A stretch of DNA of 64,000 nucleotides from Mycobacterium sp. PSTR-4-N (GCF_022348085.1 NZ_JAKRFN010000012.1:62001-126000), one strand, 5' to 3'. Numbered from the stretch's first letter, positions 44,590-53,919 are shown. The notes: generated from the sequence alone by a model not told the origin. Made by a program: numbers and translations.

Positions 44590-45803
44590 GTCACCGCCAG
44601 CAGTGCGATGTCGTCGTGGGGGCGTCCGTCGACGTATTCGACGACCTGCTGTTCGACCGCCTCGCACAACACGTCGGGGGAGGTGCCCGCGTACGCGGGC
44701 AGCAGACCGGCCAACCGATCCACGCCGAACATGCCCTGCGCGCCGTGCGCCTCGTCGACGCCGTCGGTGAACATCAACATCGTGTCGCCGCGCTCCAGGC
44801 GCAGCTCGATCGTGCGGTACTCGACGTCGGGGATCATCCCGCAGGCGGTGCCGAACACCTCGAGCTGCTCCACGTGGCCGTCGCGGCGCACCACCAACGG
44901 TGCCTGGTGGCCGGCGGTGGCCAACTCCACGTCGACGTGTGACCCCGACTCGGCGATGTGCACTCCGGCGCAGAGCATCGTGACGAACTGCTCGGGCCGC
45001 GTCTCGTACAGCACGCTGTTCAACGCGCGCAGCAGCGTCGCGGGACGGCGATCGAAGTAGGCGGCGGTGCGGATGCTCTGCCGGGTACGCCCGGTCAGTG
45101 CCGCTGCCTCGACGCCCTTACCGCTGGCGTCGCCGAGCGCGATCAGCCAGTCCCGGTCCGCGCCGAGCACGTCGTAGAAGTCGCCGCCGATGTCGATGTG
45201 CTCGGCGGCCGGACGATAGCGCGCCGCCAGGTGCAGATGATCGACGTCCGGCAGCGACGGCGGCCGTAGGGCGCTGCTGAGCACGGCCGCGATGTGCGTG
45301 CGTTCCTCGTAGAGCCGGGCAGAGTCGAGCGCGATCGTGGCTCGTGCGGCGAGATGGCCTGCGAAGGCGATGTCATCGGCGTCGAACGATCCACGACGGG
45401 CGAGCAGCAGCGCCCCCAGGGTGGCGCCGCGCGCGTTGAGGCCGACGGCCAGAAGATGCCTGACGCCCAGCCTCGCGACCTCCGCCCGGAGAGCGGGGTG
45501 GGGCAGCAGTTCGGCAACCGAGGAATCGCCGAGATCGGTGGTCGCGTCGGTGTTCCCGGTGCGCAGCACCCTGTCCAGGCGGCTGCCCGCGATCACGGCC
45601 TGCGAGATCGTCGCGGTGAACCCCACCGATTCGCCGCCCTGCAGGACGAGCCCGCCGCTGCGGGCGTCCGGCAGCGCCAGCATGGCCCAATCGGCGAGCT
45701 CGGGTTTGAGCAGCGTGAGGAGCCGCATCGCCGCGCGCCTGGGGTGCAACGAGCCGGCGAGGCCGAGCTCGACCTCCTCAGCCAGTTGTGTGCGCGTGCG
45801 AAC
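44577..45803 (-). CDS. GAF-SpoIIE (PP2C-type) serine phosphatase
   Basis: A 408-residue protein from GTG 45803. The N-terminal half is a GAF-like sensor domain ('LLAVGLNARGATLGALLLA'), then the SpoIIE/RsbU phosphatase domain: 'ERTHIAAVLSSALRPPSLPD', 'IGGDFYDVLG', 'ALGDASGKGVEAAALTG', 'FTDGVDEAHGAQG' and 'HDDIALLAV', which carry the conserved aspartates for Mn. Such phosphatases dephosphorylate STAS anti-anti-sigma factors. A STAS gene lies 237 bases away and divergent; the B12 sensor gene is coupled downstream. The true start is not firm because the frame stays open upstream. Confidence 0.85.
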   Translation of the reverse strand, partial: VRTRTQLAEEVELGLAGSLHPRRAAMRLLTLLKPELADWAMLALPDARSGGLVLQGGESVGFTATISQAVIAGSRLDRVLRTGNTDATTDLGDSSVAELLPHPALRAEVARLGVRHLLAVGLNARGATLGALLLARRGSFDADDIAFAGHLAARATIALDSARLYEERTHIAAVLSSALRPPSLPDVDHLHLAARYRPAAEHIDIGGDFYDVLGADRDWLIALGDASGKGVEAAALTGRTRQSIRTAAYFDRRPATLLRALNSVLYETRPEQFVTMLCAGVHIAESGSHVDVELATAGHQAPLVVRRDGHVEQLEVFGTACGMIPDVEYRTIELRLERGDTMLMFTDGVDEAHGAQGMFGVDRLAGLLPAYAGTSPDVLCEAVEQQVVEYVDGRPHDDIALLAVTCPG

Positions 45804-46039
45804 GGAGCACCTCCCAGTGCAGTCTGTGCCCGGCGCATGTGGCAACGTCAGGCCTGCTCTACGGTAGTCGTCGCCGGAAGGTGTGCGGGCCGGTCGGCCC
45901 AACCGGTCCACGCGCCGGTTCCCGCACTCGGCTAGCCTGTACCCGGTTGTCGGAACCCGACACCGCGTCGAGCAGGTTCAGACTGCAGCCTCGTGACATC
46001 ATCGCCCCCTGCAAGGCGAAGAGAGAAGAGGCATCGCGC

Positions 46040-46378
46040 GTGCAGCAATTCAGCGAACACCAGGTCGACGGCGTCGTCGTGATCGCGGCGTCCGGTGCTG
46101 TCGACATGCTGTCCGCCCCCCAGCTCCAGGACGTGATGAGTGCGGCGGCCGATCGCCGTCCCGCGGGTCTGATCCTCGACCTGACCGAGGTGGACTTCCT
46201 CGGCACGGCGGGCATGGAAGTCCTGATGACCACGCGTAAGCAACTCGACGAGGGCACCCGGTTCGCGGTGGTCGCCGACGGTCCCGCGACGAGCCGCCCG
46301 TTGACGATCATGGGCCTGGCCGATTACATCGAACTGTTCTCGTCATTGGACGTCGCGCTGAGCGACTTCGCTGGTTAG
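46040..46378 (+). CDS. STAS-domain anti-anti-sigma factor
   Basis: A 112-residue STAS protein with 'LILDLTEVDFLGTAGMEVL': the serine normally phosphorylated in the D-x-S-x-x-D/G-S position is replaced by T/A-like residues near 'LGTAG', so the phospho-site is probably the threonine. GTG start after GAGAGAAGAGG. Divergent from the SpoIIE phosphatase, a likely partner. Confidence 0.82.
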   Translation: MQQFSEHQVDGVVVIAASGAVDMLSAPQLQDVMSAAADRRPAGLILDLTEVDFLGTAGMEVLMTTRKQLDEGTRFAVVADGPATSRPLTIMGLADYIELFSSLDVALSDFAG

Positions 46379-46487
46379 ATGTTTCGTATCCCAGGGGCCA
46401 GGGAACAGACGCTTCGCTGAGCGGCCCGGCCGCTCCCCGGAGCGGAAATGATCCGTCCGGGCACGACACTGCAGAGGGAGCGCTCCC

Positions 46488-46730
46488 GTGGGTGACAACA
46501 ATTCCGGTCCTGAAGAAGCCGTCAAGGGCGTCGTCGAAGGCGTCAAAGGCAAAGCCAAAGAGGTCGCCGGCATCGTGACCGGTCGCGATGATCTGAAGCA
46601 AGAGGGTGAGGCCCAGCAGGACAAGGCCGACGCCCAACGGGAGGTGGCCCAGAAAGAGGCCGAGGCCGAGAAGGCGCGTGGCGAAGCCAAGGCCAACGAG
46701 GCCCGCCAGAAGGCCGCCGAGCAGTCGTAA
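46488..46730 (+). CDS. CsbD-family stress protein
   Basis: An 80-residue hydrophilic helical protein with the CsbD segment ('GVKGKAKEVAGIVTGRDDLKQEG') and a lysine/glutamate/alanine-rich C-terminal helix. CsbD proteins are general-stress products in Bacillus; placement beside partner-switch genes fits stress regulation. GTG start with GAGGGAG upstream. Confidence 0.82.
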   Translation: MGDNNSGPEEAVKGVVEGVKGKAKEVAGIVTGRDDLKQEGEAQQDKADAQREVAQKEAEAEKARGEAKANEARQKAAEQS

Positions 46731-46754
46731 TCATGAAGCAGTGATGTCCGTGTC

Positions 46755-47162
46755 ATGACCGTCACGTCCATTCGGAGCAGGTCATCAGACTGTCGGAGCT
46801 TTTTCGTGGCTTCGACAGATCTGTCTGTTGCGACTCGGACGCGCGGTCGTGGCCGGGCGAAGGAGGCGACCGTCGCCGTCTCCGGCGAGGTCGACGCCGC
46901 CAATGCCAAGCGGTTCGCGCACGCGATCCGCGAGGCGGCGGGCGCTTCTCGCGCGGTGGTCGTCGATCTGACCGCCGTGTCGTTCATGGCTTTCGACGGG
47001 GCCTCAGCGCTGTACGCCATCAGTGCATATTTTTCCCGCGAGGACGTCCGATGGTGTGTGGTCGGGAGCCCAGCGGTCACCCGGGTGCTGCAGTTGTGCG
47101 ACCCCGAGCAACTGATTCCCCGCGCGGACGTTCCGATCTTGCGCGGCGTCGGCCTCGCATGA
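46755..47162 (+). CDS. STAS-domain protein
   Basis: A 135-residue protein: a short extended N-terminus, then a STAS fold with 'ATVAVSGEVDAANAKRFAHA' and 'VVVDLTAVSFMAFDGASALY'. Most mycobacterial STAS proteins of this build are anti-anti-sigma factors; the phosphorylated serine is not obvious. ATG 46755 lies 24 bases after the CsbD stop, so the genes may be co-transcribed. Confidence 0.75.
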   Translation: MTVTSIRSRSSDCRSFFVASTDLSVATRTRGRGRAKEATVAVSGEVDAANAKRFAHAIREAAGASRAVVVDLTAVSFMAFDGASALYAISAYFSREDVRWCVVGSPAVTRVLQLCDPEQLIPRADVPILRGVGLA

Positions 47163-47179
47163 GTGTGATCTGACACTCA
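47160..47179. repeat. Inverted repeat over the STAS stop codon
   Basis: TGAGTGT (47160-47166) and ACACTCA (47173-47179) form a perfect 7-bp inverted repeat with a 6-base spacer. It could be an operator or a weak hairpin; there is no T-run. Confidence 0.5.
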
Positions 47180-47505
47180 CTTCGTTCCCCGGACTCTAAG
47201 AAACCTGAGCGGAACGATTTCGTCACAGGCGGTAACAGCCGGTGCGGACCAATGGTTTCGCGCTGTTCACCGCATGTTTGCTCGTCGTCGCCCCAAGATA
47301 ACGATCTGGTAACGAAGAGAAGTCTAAGTGGACGTTGAGAAATCCGATCCGCACCGCTCCCCTCAAGTGACCTTTGGCACCTCTGACCTCCGTTTTCCGT
47401 CACTAGACTCGATCGAGACCGCGCCCGGAAGGGCTGCCGACGGACCTCATCGGACCCGGGAGACATTGTCCCGGGGGAGGTGACCTACCTACGGAGAGAT
47501 TTGCG
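47163..47505 (+). promoter_or_regulatory. Long leader/control region of the beta-propeller gene
   Basis: A 343-base gene-free stretch. A GTCACA (47222-47227) and GTAACA (47232-47237) pair forms a 10-base-period direct repeat like MtrA sites, and GATAACGA and GGTAACGA repeat near 47301-47315. Just before the gene, CCCGGGA (47455-47461) and TCCCGGG (47469-47475) form a strong hairpin that ends 30 bases before the ATG and includes part of the GGGGGAGG sequence. These suggest transcription-factor control plus a structured 5' leader; which regulator acts is not shown. Confidence 0.45.
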
Positions 47506-48570
47506 ATGCCCCTGTGGAAATCGACACGAATGCACACTGCTGCGGCCGGAGAGATCGATGGGCCCGATGGGGCAGTTGTGAACGGTGCCGCCGATGACGT
47601 GCGGCGCATGACCGTGGGCCGCGGACCCATCGGCGACATCGCCGCCGGACCGCACGTCGTCGCCGTCGCGAATCCTGCCGACGACACCGTCACTCTGCTC
47701 GATCCCCACACGCTCGAGCAGCGTGCCGTCGTGTCCCTCGGTGGTGAGCCCACCGGGGTCGTGGTCAGCGACGACCGCGCCTACCTCAGCGTCACCTCCG
47801 CCCAGCAGGACACCGTCGTCGTCATCGACGTGGAGACCGCCGCTGTCACGGCGACGTTCCCGGTCTCTTCCGGAATCACCGCGCTTGCCGTCGGGCCCGA
47901 CGGCAAGCGGCTCTACGCCGGTCGAGCAGGCGGCGACCGCGTCGAGGTGACGGTCATCGACGTGACCGCGGAGCGTGCCGGCACCATCGACATCGGGCGG
48001 GGCCCGGCAGCCAACGTCGATGCGCTGGCACTCGATCCGCGCGGTAGGCGTCTGATGGTCGCCGTGACCGACGATTGGGGAAGCCAGCTGGTCATCGTCG
48101 ACGCCGAAACCGCACGGGTGCGGCGTGTCGTGCCGGTCGGCTCGCCGCTGCGCGATCTGGCCTGCGCGGGCGACACGGTCTATGCGCTGACCTCCGATCG
48201 CGAAGTCGGCGGCGCCGTCCATGTCATCGACCTGGCGACCGCCCGCATCACTGCCACGGTCACCGTCGGTGGAGCCCCCACCCAGCTGTCACTGAGTCGC
48301 GATGAGGCGCGCGTCTACGTCGTCGACTACGACCGCGTGCACGTCGTGTGCACGATGCAACTCGAGATCGCCGACTCGCTGTCGGCGCCGGCGCGGCCGT
48401 CGTGCGTGGCGCACAGCGCCGACGGTGGCGAACTGTTCCTGGCGGACTACGCCGGAGGACTGGCCGTGCACGCAGTCGAGTCGACGGTCGGCATGCTCTA
48501 CTCGCAGTTCCTCGCGACGGAGCCGTTCGCTCTCACCGCGCCGCGCACCCGTCAGCCTGTCGCCGTCTAG
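47506..48570 (+). CDS. Beta-propeller (YncE/Rv1057-like) protein
   Basis: A 354-residue protein made of repeated units such as 'DDTVTLLDPHTLEQRAVVSL', 'QDTVVVIDVETAAVTATFPV', 'QLVIVDAETARVRRVVPV' and 'AVHVIDLATARITATVTV', the pattern of a seven-bladed YVTN propeller. No signal peptide is evident. It resembles mycobacterial Rv1057-type propellers, a family linked to envelope-stress regulators, but orthology is unproven. Confidence 0.8.
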   Translation: MPLWKSTRMHTAAAGEIDGPDGAVVNGAADDVRRMTVGRGPIGDIAAGPHVVAVANPADDTVTLLDPHTLEQRAVVSLGGEPTGVVVSDDRAYLSVTSAQQDTVVVIDVETAAVTATFPVSSGITALAVGPDGKRLYAGRAGGDRVEVTVIDVTAERAGTIDIGRGPAANVDALALDPRGRRLMVAVTDDWGSQLVIVDAETARVRRVVPVGSPLRDLACAGDTVYALTSDREVGGAVHVIDLATARITATVTVGGAPTQLSLSRDEARVYVVDYDRVHVVCTMQLEIADSLSAPARPSCVAHSADGGELFLADYAGGLAVHAVESTVGMLYSQFLATEPFALTAPRTRQPVAV

Positions 48571-48576
48571 GGCGCC

Positions 48577-49265
<689 letters not shown>

Positions 49266-49269
<4 letters not shown>

Positions 49270-50828
49270 GGCGCGCTGACCTCGACCGTGACCACCGACC
49301 CGTACGTCACGTCGGCGCACAGCGAACCACCGTGGCGCTTGACCACCTGTGCCACCAGCGCCAGCCCGAGACCGTGCTGCTCGGCGTCGCTGCCCGTCTT
49401 GGTCGAGTAGCCGCGCTGCATCGCCTTGTCAAAGGTCTTGGCATCCATGCCTTCTCCGCTGTCGGCCACTCGGATCAGCAGCCGGTCGTCACTCTGATTG
49501 ACCGTGACCTCCACCCACGGATCGGATTTGTCGCAGGCGTCCATCGCGTTGTCGATCAGGTTGCCGAGCACCGTCACCATCTCCGAACCGCTGAGCAGAT
49601 GACCGTCGCCGGCCGGCAGATGGGTGTCCTCGGTGATCGTCAGCTCGATTCCGCGCTCGTCGGCCTGGGCGGTCTTCCCCAGCAGCAGCGCCACCAGCGC
49701 CGGTTCTGCCACCGCGCTCGACAGGCGATCGACGAGATGTTGGGACAGCTCCAACTCAGCAGTCGCGAATCGGACCGCGTCGTCGGAGCGACCCATCTCC
49801 ACCATCGTCACGATCGTGTGCAGCGTGTTGGCCGCCTCATGGGCCTGCGCGCGCAGCGAATCGGTCAGGACCTTCAAAGAGTTCAATTCGCCCAGGGCAC
49901 CCTGCAATTCGGTGCGGTCGCGGATCGTCACCACCTCCGACGAACGACCTGCCGAGGGCACAGACGACCGGTTGACCACGAGCACACGGTCATCGGTGAC
50001 ATGGACCTCGTCGCGGGCACCGGGCGCGAAGGACTGCAGGAACTCCGGGAGATCGTCACGGCGGACATCGCCCGCCGGCAGCGACAGCAGCCGGCGCGCC
50101 TCGTCGTTGACCACTGCCACGCCGTCGCGGTCCAGCACGATGAGGCCCTCGGACACCGAGTGCAGGATCGCGTCGTGGTGGTCGTACATCACCCGCAGCT
50201 CATCGGGCCGCAGACCGCGGGTCTGGCGCAGCAGGCGGCGCCGGATCCCCCAGACCCCGACCAGCGACACCGCCAGCGCGCCGACGCCCACCGCCGCGAT
50301 CACCGGCCACTGCGACCGCCACCGCTCGGCCAGGCTCTTCTGAAGGATGCCTGCCGCCACCAGGCCGACGATCCGGCCCGACGCATCGCGCACCGGCGCC
50401 ACGGCGCGGACCGACGGGCCGAGCGTGCCGGTGTAGGTCTCGGTGAACGTCTCACCGCGCAGCGCGGGCTCGATGGTGCCGATGTAGGAGCCGCCGATCT
50501 GGGACGGATCGGTGTGGGTGAACCGCGTGCGGTCGGGCGCCATGATCGTGATGAACGCGATGTCGGTATGGGTGCGCACCAGCTCGGTCATCGGTTGCAG
50601 GATCTCGGTGGCGCGACCCGACTCGATGGCCGCTGCGGTCGACGGTGCATCGGCCAGCGAGGTGGCGATCCCGACGACCTGGTCGCGGGCCGCGGCGTCG
50701 CCGTCCTGCCGGGCGTCGATCAGCGCGAGGACGCTGCCCGCAGCGACGATCAGCGCGATCACCAGGATCTGCAGCGCGATCGCCTGGCCGGCCAGCGAGC
50801 GCGGCCAGGCCGCCCGGATCCGTCGCAT
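49266..50828 (-). CDS. CitA/DcuS-type sensor histidine kinase
   Basis: A 520-residue kinase. Two membrane helices (about residues 15-35 and 175-200) flank an extracytoplasmic PAS-like domain with 'TDIAFITIMAPDRTRFTHTDP', the dicarboxylate/citrate sensor fold. A cytoplasmic PAS domain ('LHSVSEGLIVLDRDGVAVVN') leads to the H-box 'RAQAHEAANTLHTIVTMVEM' and ATPase motifs 'LGNLIDNAMDA', 'DSGEGMD', 'HGLGLALVAQVV'. The gene would normally face dctA across a short intergenic region; here an integrated element of 10.8 kb begins 24 bases upstream of the start. Confidence 0.9.
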
Positions 50829-50851
50829 CGTCGCGCACACCCTTCTGAACG

Positions 50852-50867
50852 AAATGAACTAAAACGT
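50852..50867. repeat. attL core: 16-bp direct repeat of the integrated element
   Basis: AAATGAACTAAAACGT, identical to 61653-61668. The two copies flank the whole phage-like gene set and sit on either side of the interrupted kinase-dctA intergenic region, so they are the integration crossover repeats. The site is intergenic, not a tRNA. Confidence 0.88.
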
Positions 50868-50936
50868 AAAGCGGACGTTAGCAGCTTAAATGGCGGTTTA
50901 CCAGGAGATTCAAACCCGCTGCGCGTCAGCACATTT

Positions 50937-50948
50937 GGGTACATGGCT
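50937..50948 (+). repeat. Candidate integrase arm-type site, left end
   Basis: GGGTACATGGCT, repeated exactly at 61631-61642 near attR. Both copies lie inside the element near its ends and in the same orientation, as expected for arm sites of tyrosine integrases. Confidence 0.55.
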
Positions 50949-50966
50949 TGCAGGTAACATTGTGGC

Positions 50967-51893
50967 ATGGCCGCCATTAGCCGCATATCTTCGCGCATAC
51001 CTCCAATAGACCATTCAGTTCTGGTGCCTAGTTGGGAATTGACTCTCCGCGCCGAAAGAAAGGCGAACGCAACAATTGAGCAATACACGACCGCGGTGCG
51101 CTTGTATTTCCGTTGGTGCGCGACCAATGCTGAGCCGCTGGCGGTGGATAGAACGCTGGTGAAGCGTTTTATAGCTGACTTGATGGAGGCGGGTAAGGCA
51201 CCCAGTACTGCCGGTCTTCGGCTGCAGGCCCTCCGGCAGTTCAGCCGGTGGCTCACCGAAGAGGGGGAGCAGGCGGAGGACCCGCTGCTGGGTCTAAAAC
51301 CGCCAAAGGTGGATGTGGCAGTTGTCCAGTCGCTGACCGAGGATGAACTGCGTGCCCTGTTAAAGGCATGCGCTGGCCGAACTTTTCGGGACCGCCGAGA
51401 TGAGGCCGCGGTGCGTCTGCTGGCAGAGACCGGCATGCGGTCCGGCGAGCTGCTGGGTCTGACCGTTGACGATGTGGACTTGGTGAAGGGGCTCGTCTTG
51501 ATCCGGCATGCCAAGAATCACCACGGGCGCATGGTGTCAGTCGGGCCGCAGACCGCTGCAGCGGTAGACCGGTATTTACGCGTCCGGCGGCAACACCGAT
51601 TGGCCAACACTTCGACGCTGTGGCTGGGTGACAATTCGCGAGGAACGATTTCGTATCACGGCCTTCGTGACGCGATTCTTCGCCGCGCTGAAACGGCTGG
51701 TTTGCGCCATTTCCACCTGCACAAATTGCGGCACACCTTCGCGTCAAGGTGGCTGGACAGCGGGGGCTCGGAGGGCGGTCTCATGGCGACAGCGGGATGG
51801 CGACGCCGGGAAATGCTCGACCGGTACGTTGCGGCGACGGCGGCGGAGCGGGCGGCTGACGAAGCCCGGCGCTTGAACCTGGGCGACCTCTAA
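50967..51893 (+). CDS. int: Tyrosine recombinase/integrase
   Basis: A 308-residue recombinase. N-terminal SAM-like DNA-binding domain ('NATIEQYTTAVRLYFRWCAT') and a catalytic domain with the R ('AETGMRSGELLGLTVDDV'), H-x-x-R ('LHKLRHTFASRW'), the second H/W position ('ATAGWRRREML') and the nucleophile Tyr ('LDRYVAAT'). Size and layout match XerC/D-like phage and island integrases. Placed 99 bases inside attL and reading inward, it should excise and insert this element. Confidence 0.92.
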   Translation: MAAISRISSRIPPIDHSVLVPSWELTLRAERKANATIEQYTTAVRLYFRWCATNAEPLAVDRTLVKRFIADLMEAGKAPSTAGLRLQALRQFSRWLTEEGEQAEDPLLGLKPPKVDVAVVQSLTEDELRALLKACAGRTFRDRRDEAAVRLLAETGMRSGELLGLTVDDVDLVKGLVLIRHAKNHHGRMVSVGPQTAAAVDRYLRVRRQHRLANTSTLWLGDNSRGTISYHGLRDAILRRAETAGLRHFHLHKLRHTFASRWLDSGGSEGGLMATAGWRRREMLDRYVAATAAERAADEARRLNLGDL

Positions 51894-51914
51894 TAAGTAG
51901 AGCGCTACGCAATA

Positions 51915-51936
51915 GTGTTGCAGCACAACGCAACAC
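51915..51936. repeat. Inverted repeat downstream of the integrase gene
   Basis: GTGTTGC (51915-51921) and GCAACAC (51930-51936) form a perfect 7-bp inverted repeat with an 8-base spacer, 22 bases after the integrase stop. It may be an operator or a hairpin. It belongs to the 250-base gap before the next likely start, which has no strong coding frame. Confidence 0.55.
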
Positions 51937-52089
51937 ACCGAACAAAATCATGGCACAACCGCGTGACCCGTGGTTTCCTATGTAGGCAAAGAGAACCGCA
52001 GCCAGTTCGGGTGCCATCACCCATACGGCCACGGCCGACCCGGCCCCGCAGCGTGGGAGTCCTCGGGACGGAAGACCGCACGGCACGGT

Positions 52090-52108
52090 AACGCTTCCGA
52101 TAAGCGTT
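52090..52108. repeat. Inverted repeat upstream of the early-gene chain
   Basis: AACGCTT (52090-52096) and AAGCGTT (52102-52108) with a 5-base spacer, about 36 bases before the TTG start of the first gene in the chain. Position suggests an operator for the element's early genes. Confidence 0.5.
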
Positions 52109-52143
52109 GCCCGCTTGGCGTTCTCCCGAACGAGGACAGGGAA

Positions 52144-52485
52144 TTGCGAGACAACGACCAAGAAAACCTGCAGCGCGCCTACGGACGGCAGGGCGGCTTC
52201 GCGTCCTGGGCGCGAACATCAGACCGTGCGGACCGTCTAGCCCGCACATGGGCAGCTGGACCAACCGGGATGCTCTTCCACGCTCGCACCATATTCGGCC
52301 CAGATGTCGACCTAGACAGGCTGGACGGCGAGCAATGGAAACAGGTCGAAGCCGAACGGCGACGCTGGTACGCGCAGCTCAGCGCGCGGTCGCTGAAGGC
52401 CCGTAACCGCAGGAAGGCGCAGCGACTTCGTGAGGAGGCCGACCGGCTAGAAGCCGTCGCCAACGAGCCGGACGGTGCCGCGTGA
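52144..52485 (+). CDS. Hypothetical phage-type protein
   Basis: About 113 residues from TTG 52144 (AGGACAGGGA just upstream); the frame is open to 51970 but the extra part is low in protein character. 'GRQGGFASWARTSDRADRLA' and a basic, Arg/Lys/Glu-rich helical C-terminus ('ARNRRKAQRLREEADRLEAV') suggest a nucleic-acid-binding or coiled-coil protein. First of the chain of small genes. Confidence 0.5.
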   Translation: MRDNDQENLQRAYGRQGGFASWARTSDRADRLARTWAAGPTGMLFHARTIFGPDVDLDRLDGEQWKQVEAERRRWYAQLSARSLKARNRRKAQRLREEADRLEAVANEPDGAA

Positions 52486-52497
52486 CCTACAAACGAA

Positions 52498-52525
52498 ACC
52501 GCCGCCCCGGACGTGGGACGGCGGT
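52498..52525. terminator. Hairpin between the first two chain genes
   Basis: ACCGCCG (52498-52504) pairs with CGGCGGT (52519-52525), with further CCC/GGG pairing inside. A run of Ts (about 52555-52559) lies 30 bases later, so it is only a weak intrinsic terminator. A 47-codon frame from GTG 52482 to 52625 overlaps both neighbours and could instead be a tiny gene. Confidence 0.4.
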
Positions 52526-52624
52526 GACACGGCGAATGCAACCGTCTGTGTTCCTTTTTGGCCGCGCTGCTATCACAGTACCGGCGACCACCGACACCAC
52601 CGTCGACCGACACGGCGGCAGCTG

Positions 52625-52969
52625 ATGACCTATTGGAACATCGGTGACGAGGAGTGGCGTGACCCCCGAGTCGTTGCCGCAGGCGGCGCATTCGCGATGT
52701 ATGTCGCTGCTGGTTCATGGTGCATGGGCGAGGTACGGAACCGCGAATTGCCCGAAGTGTGGTTCGTTCCCGATTTTTGGGTCGGGACGTGGCCCGACGG
52801 CGAGAAGCCGTCAGTGGGTCGAAAGATGGCAAAAACTCTTTGTACAGTTGGTCTTTGGGAACGTGTTCCTGGCGGCTACCGCTACGCATGGATTCGCGAC
52901 TGCAACACTCCCGATGCAGTGCGCAAGCTGCGGGATCGTTGGAAAAGGTCGAAGGACGGCGAGTCATGA
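52625..52969 (+). CDS. Phage replication-initiator-like N-terminal domain protein
   Basis: A 114-residue protein: 'MTYWNIGDEEWRDPRVVAAG', 'GAFAMYVAAGSWCMGEV', 'FVPDFW', 'GLWERVPGGYRYAWIRD'. This is the winged-helix-like start seen in phage replisome organiser/initiator proteins (DnaT/DnaD-type), but the usual C-terminal part is missing, so it may be a minimal initiator or a regulator. Its stop overlaps the next frame (ATGA). Confidence 0.6.
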   Translation: MTYWNIGDEEWRDPRVVAAGGAFAMYVAAGSWCMGEVRNRELPEVWFVPDFWVGTWPDGEKPSVGRKMAKTLCTVGLWERVPGGYRYAWIRDCNTPDAVRKLRDRWKRSKDGES

Positions 52970-53286
52970 TCCGCGCGCAATTCCTATGCGGAACTGAGCG
53001 CGGAATCCGCGTAGGAACTGGCGTGGTAATCCGCTGGCGCTGTATGGGTTACCCATTAACCCATCTCCCATTACCCATGTCTCCCCGCGACGAGCTGACG
53101 CCGTCGCACCCAACATGTACCTGCCGCGATTCTCAGCCCACCCTTGCGTTCCTAAAAAGAATTGCGCCGTACGAAGTTCGCTGTCGCGAACTCCGCACGG
53201 TCCGAACAGAAACCGTGGTTCCTTGCACGGCCCGCCTACGCAGAGCGGCCAGTTGGTGGGGGACGTCACCAGGAACAGTCCGATGA
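52966..53286 (+). CDS. Hypothetical small protein of the overlapping chain
   Basis: A 106-residue frame whose ATG overlaps the previous stop and whose stop overlaps the next ATG. Moderately basic with four cysteines ('PTCTCRDS' among them); the DNA includes repeated GGGTTACCCATTAACCCAT-type words at 53045-53073. Support comes mainly from the overlaps, so this is tentative. Confidence 0.4.
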   Translation: MIRAQFLCGTERGIRVGTGVVIRWRCMGYPLTHLPLPMSPRDELTPSHPTCTCRDSQPTLAFLKRIAPYEVRCRELRTVRTETVVPCTARLRRAASWWGTSPGTVR

Positions 53287-53474
53287 GCGGGTTTGTTCCG
53301 CCCCGTGGTCGTGGTCGGTGTACGTGTGGATGGCACGTCAAGTCGATGGGCCACGCGCCGTCGTGTGCGCGTGCGACATGTCGCCGATGCGGGCGGTTCC
53401 CCCGTTGGCCCGGTGACCGCTGGTGCTGCTGGTGTCGTCGTGAACTTGACCGACAGAAGGAAGAATCGAAATGA
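53283..53474 (+). CDS. Zinc-ribbon-like small protein
   Basis: A 63-residue protein with AGGA upstream. Cysteines come in metal-binding spacing: 'RCTCGWH', 'CARATCRRCG', 'WCCWCRRELD', so zinc binding is likely. Stop overlaps the next ATG (ATGA). Confidence 0.6.
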   Translation: MSGFVPPRGRGRCTCGWHVKSMGHAPSCARATCRRCGRFPRWPGDRWCCWCRRELDRQKEESK

Positions 53475-53728
53475 CCGAGTTGGTTTTGGAATTGGCCGCA
53501 CTGCGGGTCCGTCTAATCGGAGAACGCGACCACGCGCATGACCGAGCGCTGGCGCTTCTAGACCAGGCGAGGGCAGATGGGCGCGACTGTCTCAAACGAG
53601 ACGCCGACGATGAGTTTCAGCGCTGGACCGCTTTTATGGGCCGTTGCGGCATAGCGGTGCGGGGCCTCGATTTGCTAGTCGGGGCGCTCGATGAACTGGC
53701 TGGCGCAGACGGGCAGGCGGACGGGTGA
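53471..53728 (+). CDS. Helical hypothetical protein of the chain
   Basis: An 85-residue, mostly helical acidic protein ('LVLELAALRVRLIGERDHAH') starting behind AGAAGGAAG. Likely co-translated with the zinc-ribbon proteins on either side (ATGA before, GTGA after). No family recognised. Confidence 0.6.
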   Translation: MTELVLELAALRVRLIGERDHAHDRALALLDQARADGRDCLKRDADDEFQRWTAFMGRCGIAVRGLDLLVGALDELAGADGQADG

Positions 53729-53919
53729 AGCGGTCGCGGCGTGCTTGTCGGTATTGCGGTGTACACGCGGACCAGCGACACCTCCACGGATGTCCGCGCA
53801 ATCCAAGATGTTCGCGGTGCGGGGAGAAGGCGGCGGTGCCGGGAGGGCTGTGCCCGGTCTGCGAGGCGCGGGTCGCCGCCGTCGAGGAACAGTTGCGCCG
53901 TCTGCGCGGCGACCCGTGA
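53725..53919 (+). CDS. Second zinc-finger-like small protein
   Basis: A 64-residue protein with C-x2-C ... H ... C and C-x2-C ... C-x2-C sets ('ACRYCGVHADQRHLHGC', 'PRCSRCGEK', 'LCPVCEARV') followed by a helix. The arrangement suggests one or two zinc sites. GTG start overlaps the previous stop. Confidence 0.6.
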   Translation: MKRSRRACRYCGVHADQRHLHGCPRNPRCSRCGEKAAVPGGLCPVCEARVAAVEEQLRRLRGDP

